Positions 6,674 through 13,344 of a DNA stretch of 13,344 nt are shown in pieces. The notes beneath the pieces are model-generated. The model searched no databases, had not been told where the DNA came from, and saw only the letters and a program-made list of their open reading frames with translations. Origin of the DNA: Caulobacteraceae bacterium UBA6225 (GTDB lineage Bacteria; Pseudomonadota; Alphaproteobacteria; Caulobacterales; Caulobacteraceae); NCBI GenBank assembly GCA_002441055.1, contig DJWR01000036.1:1779-15122 (forward strand). Reading direction: 5' to 3'. How positions within the stretch are numbered: the first letter of the stretch is position 1; every line of letters begins with the position of its first letter. Both the position numbers and the translations under genes were made by a program.

Positions 6674-9600
6674 CTATTCGGCGGCCAGGGCCTCGGCCTG
6701 ACGAAGGTCCACAGAGACCAGCTGGGACACCCCCCGCTCGGCCATGGTCACCCCAAACAGCCGGTCCATGCGGGCCATGGTCACCGGATTGTGGGTGATG
6801 GTGATGAAGCGAGTTTCGGTACGGCTGCGCATCTCGTCGAGCATGTTGCAGAAGCGGTCCACATTTGCGTCGTCCAGGGGGGCGTCCACCTCGTCCAGGA
6901 CGCAGATGGGCGCGGGATTGGCCAGGAAGACCGCGAAGATGAGGGCCGCAGCGGTCAGGGCCTGCTCGCCGCCGCTCATCAGGCTCATGGTGGCCATGCG
7001 TTTACCCGGCGGACAGGCGAAGATTTCCAGTCCCGCCTCCAGCGGGTCGTCGGACTCCACGAGACGCAGTTCGGCCTGACCGCCCTCGAACAGGGTCTGG
7101 AAGAGCGTCTTGAAATGGCCGTTGATCACCTCGAAGGCCGCGGTCAGCCGCTCGCGGCCCTCGCTGTTGAGCTCATCGATCCCCTGGCGCAGGCGGGCGA
7201 TGGCGCCGGTCAGGTCGGCGCGCTCGGTCTGCATGGTCTCCAGCCGAGCCGCGCTCTCGCGGGCCTCCTCCTCGGCGCGCAGATTGACCGCGCCGATGGA
7301 CTCCCGCTGGCGCTCCAGGGCGATCAGGTGAGCCTCCATGCCCCCGGCGTCGGCGGGGATGGCCACGGCCTCGTCGGCCAGCTGTCGGGCGAGGTCCTCT
7401 GGCTCCACCCGAGCGGTCTCGCGAATCTGTTCGGCCAGTTCGGCCAGGCGTTCCACCGCCGCCTCCAGCCGGGCGTCCAGGGCGACGCGGCCTTCCCGAG
7501 CCTGGGCTGCGGCGGCGTCGGCGGCCCGCAGGCCCCGTTCAGCCTCGCCCCGGGCGGTCTCGCCAGCCTGCAGGGCGTCATGGGTCTGGGCTCGGCGGGC
7601 CTCGGCCGCGGCGAAGGCGTCCAGCAGGCTGATGCGCCGGCCTTCCAGTTGCTGCGGGGCTTCCCGGGCGAGGTCGAGGGCGCGCAGGGCCCGGGCCCGG
7701 TCTGCTTCCAGAACCTCCAGGCGGCGAACCGCGGCCTGGGCCCGGCGGGACCAGTCGTCCCGCTCACGGGTCAGGGTCGCCAGGCGGCGAGCCCGGCCAT
7801 CCCGCTCGCGGGTCTCCACCTCCAGGGCCGAGCGGGCGGCTGCTGCCGCCTCCCGCGCCGGGCCAGCGGCCATCCGGGCCGCGGCAAGGTCAGCGCTCAG
7901 GTCAGCGGTTTCCCCTGGAACGCCGACCTCGGCCAGGACCGCCGCATGGCCGGCTTCCGCCTCGGCCAACTCGGCGGCGAACCGGGCGATCATATCGTCG
8001 AGGGACTGGGCCTGGGCTTCGCGTCGGGCGTCTTCCCGCTCCAGGCGCTCCAGGGCCGCCCGCGCCTGGCCAAGACGCTGCTCGCAGGCCGGGGGCTCGC
8101 GGCGGGCGGCTTTCTGGTCGGCTTCGGCCTTGGCCAGGGCGTGGCGGGCCGCGTCCAGGGCCTCGCGCGCCTGTTGGGCGGCCGGGGCCAGGGCTTCGAG
8201 CTCGGCTTCCACCTCGGCCAGGCGGGATTTCTGCTCCAGGCGGACGGCGGCGGGCTTCTTGGCCTCGGCCTTGGCCGTGAAACCGTCCCAGCGCCACAGG
8301 TCCCCTTCCCGGGACACCAACCGGCAGCCAGGGGGAATGCTCTTGGACAGGGCCTCTCCCTGCACCCGATCGACCAGGGCCACATAGGCTAGGCGGGCGG
8401 CGAGCTGTGGCGGGGCCTGGACGTGGTCGCTAAGCGGCGAGGCGCCCGGGGGCCATGTCGGCGGCGCGGCCTGTGCGCCTGCCCAGTGGGCGGGCGCCTT
8501 GGGGTCCAGGGATGCCTCGAGATCATCCCCGAGGGCGGCGGCCAGGGCCATCTCCAGTCCCCGCTCCGGCGCCATGGCGTCCAGGGCCGGAGCAAAGCCG
8601 CCGCGCAGCTGTGGGGCGACGATCTGGGCGAGGGCCCGGGCCTCGGCGGTGAGGCGGGAGGTCTGCTCGTCCTGCCGCCGTGCAGTCTCGCGAGCCTCGG
8701 CCTCAAGCCTCTGAGCCAGGCCTTGCGCCTCCTCGGCGGCGGCCTGGGCCTGGCGGGCGGCGGTGAGGGCGGCCAGGGCCTCCTCGAAGGCGGCGCGGGC
8801 TGCGGCGATCTGCGGGTTTTCCAAGGGGCCGAGGGCCGCCCGCTCAGCGCGGGCCTGATCCAGGGTGCGCCGGGCGCGGGCCACGCGGCTTTCGGCCTCG
8901 CTGATCCGGGAGGCGGCGGCCCGGCGGCGGGCCTCTTCGGCGGCGGCGGCGGCGGCCAGCCGCTCGACCTCGGCGTCGGCCTTGGCCCGGGCGGCTTCGG
9001 CGGTCGCAAGGGCGGCTTCCAGTTCGGGGATACGTTCCGGGGCGCCGGCCACGGCAGCTTCCAGGGCCGTGACCTCCTCCATCAGACGGGCGAGCGCGGC
9101 CTGGGAGTCCTCGGACATCTGGCTCTCGCGGCCCCGGTCGGCGTCGATGCGCGCGATCTCGGCCTCCCCCCTGGCGACCTCGGCGGCGAGGGCCTCGGCC
9201 TCGCGCTCGATGCGGTCCTTGTCGATGGCGAGCTTGCCCAGCACGGCGGCCGCGACCGCTTCAGCCTCCCGGAGGGGGGCGAGCGCGGCGTCGGCCTGGG
9301 CGGCGGTCGTGGCGGCGACGGCGGCGGCGCGGGTGGCGGCCTCGACCTCGCGGGCGGCCTCGGCGGCCTCGATCTTCAGCACTTGAGCCGCCTGGGCCGC
9401 CTGGTTCCAGCGCGCATAGAGCACTGCGCCCTGCAGGGTGCGGATCTCCGCCGACAGCCGCCGATAGCGGTCAGCCTGGCGGGCTTCCCGGCGCAGGCGG
9501 GCAAGGCTTCCCTCCAGCTCCTGGGCCACGTCCTCTAGACGGGCGAGATTGGCCTCGGCGGCCCGCAGCCGCAGTTCGGCCTCGTGACGGCGGGAATGCA

Positions 9601-10117
9601 GGCCAGAGACCCCGGCCGCCTCTTCCAGGATCAGGCGGCGGTTCTGCGGCTTGGCGGCGATCAGCTCGGAGATCTGCCCCTGGCGCACCAGGGCCGGGGA
9701 ATTGGAGCCGGTGGAGGCGTCGGCGAACAACAGCTGAACGTCCCGGGCCCGGACCTCCTTGCCGTTGATGCGGTAGGTGGAGCCCGAGCCCCGGTCGATC
9801 CGCCGCACCACCTCCAGCACCGGGTGGTCGTTATAGGCCGCCGGCGCGCGCCGATCGGCGTTGTCGATGGTCAGTGTGACGTCGGCATGGTTGCGCGACG
9901 GGCGCTTGCCAGAGCCGGCGAAGATCACGTCGTCCATCCCGCCGGCCCGCATGGCCTTGGCTGAATTGGCGCCCATGACCCAGCGAAGGGCTTCCAGCAG
10001 GTTCGACTTGCCGCAGCCGTTGGGCCCGACAATCCCCGTCAGCCCCGGCTCGATCCGGAACTCCGTCGGATCGACGAAGGACTTGAAGCCGGTGAGCCGA
10101 AGCCGCTGGAAGCGCAC
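6674..10117 (-). CDS. smc: Chromosome segregation ATPase SMC
   Basis: This 1147-residue protein is the condensin core that loops and organises the chromosome with ScpA and ScpB. The N-terminal half-ATPase starts [20 protein letters not shown], with Walker [10 protein letters not shown] at residues 31-39. Long Ala/Glu/Arg-rich coiled coils flank a hinge at about residues 495-615. The C-terminal half-ATPase has the signature MSGGEQ (1047-1052), Walker B ICVLDE (1071-1076), the D-loop DAPLDD and a terminal RFITITHN. All ATPase motifs are intact. The start is GTG at 10117, 23 bases after the dsbA-like stop, with only weak ribosome-site matches (GAGGGGGA far upstream, AGG near). It is probably cotranscribed with that gene. 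Confidence 0.97.
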   Translation of the reverse strand: MRFQRLRLTGFKSFVDPTEFRIEPGLTGIVGPNGCGKSNLLEALRWVMGANSAKAMRAGGMDDVIFAGSGKRPSRNHADVTLTIDNADRRAPAAYNDHPVLEVVRRIDRGSGSTYRINGKEVRARDVQLLFADASTGSNSPALVRQGQISELIAAKPQNRRLILEEAAGVSGLHSRRHEAELRLRAAEANLARLEDVAQELEGSLARLRREARQADRYRRLSAEIRTLQGAVLYARWNQAAQAAQVLKIEAAEAAREVEAATRAAAVAATTAAQADAALAPLREAEAVAAAVLGKLAIDKDRIEREAEALAAEVARGEAEIARIDADRGRESQMSEDSQAALARLMEEVTALEAAVAGAPERIPELEAALATAEAARAKADAEVERLAAAAAAEEARRRAAASRISEAESRVARARRTLDQARAERAALGPLENPQIAAARAAFEEALAALTAARQAQAAAEEAQGLAQRLEAEARETARRQDEQTSRLTAEARALAQIVAPQLRGGFAPALDAMAPERGLEMALAAALGDDLEASLDPKAPAHWAGAQAAPPTWPPGASPLSDHVQAPPQLAARLAYVALVDRVQGEALSKSIPPGCRLVSREGDLWRWDGFTAKAEAKKPAAVRLEQKSRLAEVEAELEALAPAAQQAREALDAARHALAKAEADQKAARREPPACEQRLGQARAALERLEREDARREAQAQSLDDMIARFAAELAEAEAGHAAVLAEVGVPGETADLSADLAAARMAAGPAREAAAAARSALEVETRERDGRARRLATLTRERDDWSRRAQAAVRRLEVLEADRARALRALDLAREAPQQLEGRRISLLDAFAAAEARRAQTHDALQAGETARGEAERGLRAADAAAAQAREGRVALDARLEAAVERLAELAEQIRETARVEPEDLARQLADEAVAIPADAGGMEAHLIALERQRESIGAVNLRAEEEARESAARLETMQTERADLTGAIARLRQGIDELNSEGRERLTAAFEVINGHFKTLFQTLFEGGQAELRLVESDDPLEAGLEIFACPPGKRMATMSLMSGGEQALTAAALIFAVFLANPAPICVLDEVDAPLDDANVDRFCNMLDEMRSRTETRFITITHNPVTMARMDRLFGVTMAERGVSQLVSVDLRQAEALAAE

Positions 10118-10140
10118 GGGCGCCTAGGTCCCCCTCAGGC

Positions 10141-10752
10141 CTACTTCTGGGCCGCGGCGATGGCGGCGTCGATCTCGGCCATGGTCATGGCGCCTTCCTT
10201 GGCCACCTTGCCGTTGATCATGAAGGTGGGGGTCGAGGTGATCCGCGACTCCCGCTGAGTCTTCTCGATTCGCGTGTTCAGGGCGCGCAGACCTTCCTCG
10301 CTGGAGATGCAGGTCTGGAACTGCTCCTCGGTCATGCCCGCCGAACGGGCGATCCGCAGCAGGGTCCCGCGGATATCGCCGGTGGTGAACATCTCCTGCT
10401 GGCTGTGGAAGATGGAGTCCACGACGCTGAAATACTTGTCCTCGCCAGCGCAGCGGGCGAGCAGGAAGCCGGCGGCGGCGACCTCGGCCGGCGGGGTGAG
10501 GAATTCCTTGAAGGTGTAGTGGACCTTGCCGGTGTCGATGTATTTTTCCTTCAGCTCCGGGAAGACCTCGTTGTTGAAGGTGGCGCAGTGGACGCAGCTC
10601 AGCGAGGCGTACTCGACCATCTTCACGGGCGCATTGGGATCGCCCATGGTCATGTCGCCGTCGGCGGCGGCGGAGGACTGGCCCGAGCAGGCGCCCAGGA
10701 AGAGGGTCGCGGCGGCGACGGCCATCATAAGGCGGCGGCTGAGGTTCGGCAT
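10141..10752 (-). CDS. DsbA-like thiol-disulfide oxidoreductase, probable lipoprotein
   Basis: This 203-residue thioredoxin-fold protein of the DsbA/Thioredoxin_4 type is expected in the periplasm. The N-terminus has RR, a hydrophobic run and LGAC, a lipobox-like site with Cys22 as the lipidated residue. The redox motif is CVHC (Cys53 and Cys56), and STPTF carries the cis-proline at residue 175. Two further cysteines, 101 and 148, occur. I chose the ATG at 10752, which gives a standard signal peptide with AAAGGG upstream; an in-frame ATG at 10773 would add seven residues. Its job here is likely disulfide formation in secreted proteins, with no obvious link to SMC beyond cotranscription. The missing partner DsbB is not in the window. 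Confidence 0.88.
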   Translation of the reverse strand: MPNLSRRLMMAVAAATLFLGACSGQSSAAADGDMTMGDPNAPVKMVEYASLSCVHCATFNNEVFPELKEKYIDTGKVHYTFKEFLTPPAEVAAAGFLLARCAGEDKYFSVVDSIFHSQQEMFTTGDIRGTLLRIARSAGMTEEQFQTCISSEEGLRALNTRIEKTQRESRITSTPTFMINGKVAKEGAMTMAEIDAAIAAAQK

Positions 10753-10782
10753 GGAGGTCGGCCCTTTGTGCATGAAGGTCGA

Positions 10783-10805
10783 GAGTCTGAATTAAAGCGC
10801 GATTC
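10783..10805 (-). promoter_or_regulatory. Candidate CcrM/GcrA-type promoter element before dsbA-smc
   Basis: Two GANTC sites (10783-10787 and 10801-10805) flank a -10-like TTTAAT (10796-10791 on the - strand) at three and four bases. In Caulobacter, GcrA activates promoters carrying methylated GANTC close to the -10 region. No good -35 stands 17 bases upstream. A separate TTGACG (10839-10834) is too far for the usual spacing to this -10 and has no good -10 of its own. The regulatory role is inferred from pattern and family knowledge only. Confidence 0.35.
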
Positions 10806-10861
10806 CCAAGGTCAGGCCCATGGCGCCTTTGGACGTCAAGAACGGCCCTGGATCGACAAAG

Positions 10862-11413
10862 TCAACGGCGACCGGCGTTGCGCATAACGCCGCGCCCCAG
10901 CGCTAGCAGCGCTGTCTTCAGCGGCCCGTCCGGCGCCAGGGCGAGGCTCTGAGTGAGTTCGGCTTCCTGGGCGGCGTCCAGGGGGGCCTGGCGCTTGCGC
11001 GGCCCCTGGACGGGACTGGTCGGGGCCGGTCGCAACGGGCCCTGAACAATCCGCAGCCTTTCCACCGCCCCTGAGCCCAGAAACAGGTTCACCCGCGCCA
11101 GGATGTCTGGCGCCTGATGTTGGATCAGGGCCGCAGCGGGGCCCGCCACCCGGATTTCCAGGGCCGCGCCCGCGCCATTGCGGCCCTTGACCAGCTTCAC
11201 CGGTTCGGTGCGCCGGGCGATCTGCTCGCCAACGATTTCCCGCCAGCGGGCCTGCAGGGCGCCGGGGCCCTGACCGAAGCGGGCGTCCAGCTCCCGGATC
11301 AGCTTGGACAAGCCCCGACCAGCCGGCGGCGGCGGCCGCGGCGCAGGCCGCGTGCGGCGGCTGGCCAGGATGGCGCGGGTCTCTTCCAGGTCGGGCAAGG
11401 GGCGGGGCGGCAT
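10862..11413 (-). CDS. DUF721 / DciA-like protein
   Basis: This 183-residue protein has the DUF721 core: LSKLIRELDARFGQGPG (35-51), W57 in ARWREIVGEQIARRTEP, then a hydrophobic LEIRV...AAALIQHQAPDILARVN segment to about residue 110. DUF721 proteins include DciA, the ancestral loader of the replicative helicase DnaB in bacteria lacking DnaC, so a role in replication is likely but not shown here. The N-terminus has a Pro/Arg-rich linker (residues 19-33), and a tail of about 55 residues follows the core. The ATG at 11413 was chosen because the open frame upstream runs into the divergent mutY gene. dsbA follows 88 bases after its end. Confidence 0.82.
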   Translation of the reverse strand: MPPRPLPDLEETRAILASRRTRPAPRPPPPAGRGLSKLIRELDARFGQGPGALQARWREIVGEQIARRTEPVKLVKGRNGAGAALEIRVAGPAAALIQHQAPDILARVNLFLGSGAVERLRIVQGPLRPAPTSPVQGPRKRQAPLDAAQEAELTQSLALAPDGPLKTALLALGRGVMRNAGRR

Positions 11414-11495
11414 GTCTTGGTCAAGGATACACCCGGACGCGGCCTGCGCGGAGTCCCTCTGCACAAGGGGCGCAAGAGGCTCTAAGTCTGGCGCG
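11414..11495. promoter_or_regulatory. Divergent spacer between the DUF721 gene and mutY
   Basis: This 82-base gap must carry the start signals for both divergent genes. It contains a GANTC site (11451-11455). I find no convincing -35/-10 pair on either strand, and only AAGAGG (about 17 bases before the mutY GTG) as a ribosome-site candidate. One or both promoters may lie inside the opposite gene. Confidence 0.35.
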
Positions 11496-12542
11496 GTGAG
11501 ACCCGAACAGATCCGCCAAAGCCTGCTGTCATGGTACGACGCCCACGCCCGGGATCTGCCCTGGCGCACGGGTCCGGCCGCCGGGCAAGTCGGCGTTCGC
11601 TCTGATCCCTATCGGGTCTGGCTGTCGGAAGTGATGCTGCAGCAGACCACAGTCCCCCATGCGGCCCCCTATTTCCTGAAATTCACTGCCCGCTGGCCGA
11701 CGGTCTCCGACCTCGCCGCGGCGTCGGACGACGAGGTGATGGCCGCCTGGGCCGGCCTTGGCTACTACGCCCGGGCCCGCAACCTGCTGGCCTGCGCCCG
11801 GGCGGTGGCGAACGATCATGGCGGGGTGTTTCCCGACACCGAGGTCGCCTTGCGCGCCCTGCCGGGGCTTGGCCCCTATACGGCCGCGGCGGTGGCGGCG
11901 ATCGCCTTTGATGAGGCGACCAATGCGGTCGACGGCAATGTGGAGCGGGTCATGGCCCGGCTGTTCGCCGTGGAGACGCCCCTGCCGGCGGCCAAGCCGG
12001 AACTGAAGGCGCTGGCCGCCGTCCTGGTCCGCGATGAGCGCCCCGGCGACTGGGCCCAGGCGCTGATGGACCTGGGCGCCACGGTGTGCCGAGCCAAGGC
12101 GCCCCTGTGCGACCGCTGTCCCCTGACCAGCGCCTGTGCGGGCCTCGCCACGGGCGCGCCGGAAACCTATCCGCGCAAGGGCGCCAAGGCCGTCCGGCCC
12201 CGCCGCCACGGGGTGGCCTATATCCTGACCCACGGGGACGGGGTGGCCCTGGTGCGTCGCCCGCCTAAGGGCCTGCTCGGCGGGATGCTTGGCCTGCCCA
12301 CCAGCGACTGGCGGGACGCGCCATGGTCAGAGGTCGAGGCGATGGCTGCGGCGCCGGTCCAGGCCGACTGGCGGAGTGCTGGAGAGGTGGAGCACGTCTT
12401 CACCCACTTCTCCCTGACCCTGCGCCTGCTACGGGCCGAGGGCGCGGCTGAGGGTGTGATCTGGACGGCGAGGCGGGACCTGGAAGCCCTGCCCAGCGTT
12501 TTTCTGAAGGCCGCCCGGGCAGGGCTGACGAGCCTGCTGTAG
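11496..12542 (+). CDS. mutY: Adenine DNA glycosylase MutY
   Basis: This 348-residue enzyme removes adenine mispaired with 8-oxoguanine. The catalytic Glu45 is in SEVMLQQTTV, the helix-hairpin-helix is ALPGLGPYTAAAVAAIAF (121-138), and the catalytic Asp146 is in AVDGNVERV. The iron-sulfur cluster ligands C-X6-C-X2-C-X5-C are Cys198, 205, 208 and 214. A C-terminal NUDIX-like domain that reads 8-oxoG starts near 235 and includes EHVFTHFSLTLRL near 299-311. The chosen start is GTG at 11496; the frame is open back to 11304, but that part is antisense to the DUF721 gene and does not look like MutY. The gene is divergent from DUF721 and convergent with ccrM. Confidence 0.95.
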   Translation: MRPEQIRQSLLSWYDAHARDLPWRTGPAAGQVGVRSDPYRVWLSEVMLQQTTVPHAAPYFLKFTARWPTVSDLAAASDDEVMAAWAGLGYYARARNLLACARAVANDHGGVFPDTEVALRALPGLGPYTAAAVAAIAFDEATNAVDGNVERVMARLFAVETPLPAAKPELKALAAVLVRDERPGDWAQALMDLGATVCRAKAPLCDRCPLTSACAGLATGAPETYPRKGAKAVRPRRHGVAYILTHGDGVALVRRPPKGLLGGMLGLPTSDWRDAPWSEVEAMAAAPVQADWRSAGEVEHVFTHFSLTLRLLRAEGAAEGVIWTARRDLEALPSVFLKAARAGLTSLL

Positions 12543-12574
12543 GGCTTGAACCTCGCGCTCTTCGCCCCACCATG

Positions 12575-12659
12575 GTCATCCTGGGCCTTGTGCTCAGGAT
12601 CCCTCGTGACGCTTGCCCCTGCCCTCGACAGGGATGCTCGCCACAAGGGCGAGCATGAC
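12575..12659. repeat. REP-like doublet of inverted 30-nt hairpin units
   Basis: Two copies of a 30-nt unit face each other: 12575-12604 on + and 12659-12630 on -. They agree at 23 of 30 positions, sharing GTCAT, CCTTGTG and ATCCCT. Each folds into a hairpin: 12578-12600 (9-bp stem with one G-T pair, loop CTTGT) and 12634-12656 (perfect 9-bp stem, loop ACAAG on +). They sit between the converging mutY and ccrM ends and could act as a bidirectional terminator. They resemble the intergenic palindromes widespread in alphaproteobacterial genomes. Confidence 0.75.
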
Positions 12660-12685
12660 GACGATGGTGGCGGCCGGCCGGATCC

Positions 12686-13344
<659 letters not shown>

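Noticed and set aside
6308..8392. Long 694-codon open frame on the + strand opposite smc
   Set aside because: It lies antisense to intact SMC coding sequence, is Gly/Gln/Leu-rich low-complexity, resembles no family and arises from GC-rich codon bias on the other strand. The 371-codon frame at 8423-9538 is the same kind of shadow.
11304..11495. N-terminal extension of MutY by 64 residues
   Set aside because: The added part is antisense to the DUF721 coding region, is low-complexity Arg/Gly/Ser and lacks any MutY feature. MutY begins naturally at the GTG before RPEQIRQSLLSWYD.
12575..12659. CRISPR repeat or insertion-sequence end
   Set aside because: Only two units exist, in opposite orientation, with no regular spacers, transposase or target duplication. 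A REP-like hairpin doublet explains it better.

Overview
This window looks like chromosomal core DNA from a high-GC alphaproteobacterium of the Caulobacterales (Caulobacter, Phenylobacterium or a close relative). The reasons are the ~70% GC content, a split P-protein (gcvPA/gcvPB), an F0-only ATP synthase operon with both b and b' subunits and no F1 genes attached, and a CcrM-type GANTC methyltransferase at the right edge. The species is inferred from gene content and protein wording, not from a search.

Left part, + strand (7-3301): gcvH, gcvPA and gcvPB are tightly packed (5-nt gap, then a 4-nt ATGA overlap). They encode the lipoyl carrier and both halves of the PLP-dependent glycine decarboxylase of the glycine cleavage system. 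gcvT is probably just left of the window. A GC-rich hairpin follows gcvPB, then a small, very basic two-helix membrane protein (PGPGW-like, about 3396-3854). Its last codons overlap the end of atpF, which is read in the opposite direction.

Middle, - strand (6505 down to 3841): atpI, atpB (a), atpE (c), atpF' (b') and atpF (b) make the membrane sector of ATP synthase. A good sigma-70-type promoter (TTGACG, 17 nt, TAGGTT) lies upstream of atpI. A strong hairpin sits just after the c-subunit gene, where a drop in expression would suit the c-ring stoichiometry. Upstream on the same strand is smc (10117-6674), the condensin ATPase, preceded by a DsbA-like lipoprotein oxidoreductase (about 10752-10141) and a DUF721/DciA-like protein (11413-10862).

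Right part: mutY (11496-12542, +) is divergent from the DUF721 gene and convergent with the C-terminal part of ccrM (12686 to the window edge, - strand). The 143-bp gap between mutY and ccrM holds a REP-like pair of inverted 30-nt units, each able to fold into a hairpin.

From ccrM to smc the genes cluster around chromosome maintenance: methylation, base-excision repair, a probable helicase-loader relative and chromosome organisation. I see no phage, CRISPR, insertion sequence, toxin-antitoxin or other accessory system, and I do not think the window holds a new multi-gene system. The points worth a second look are regulatory: GANTC sites in gaps between genes (notably a pair flanking a -10-like box before dsbA-smc), the REP-like doublet with compensatory stem differences, and the hairpin inside the atp operon. 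No stretch over 300 bases lacks a gene.
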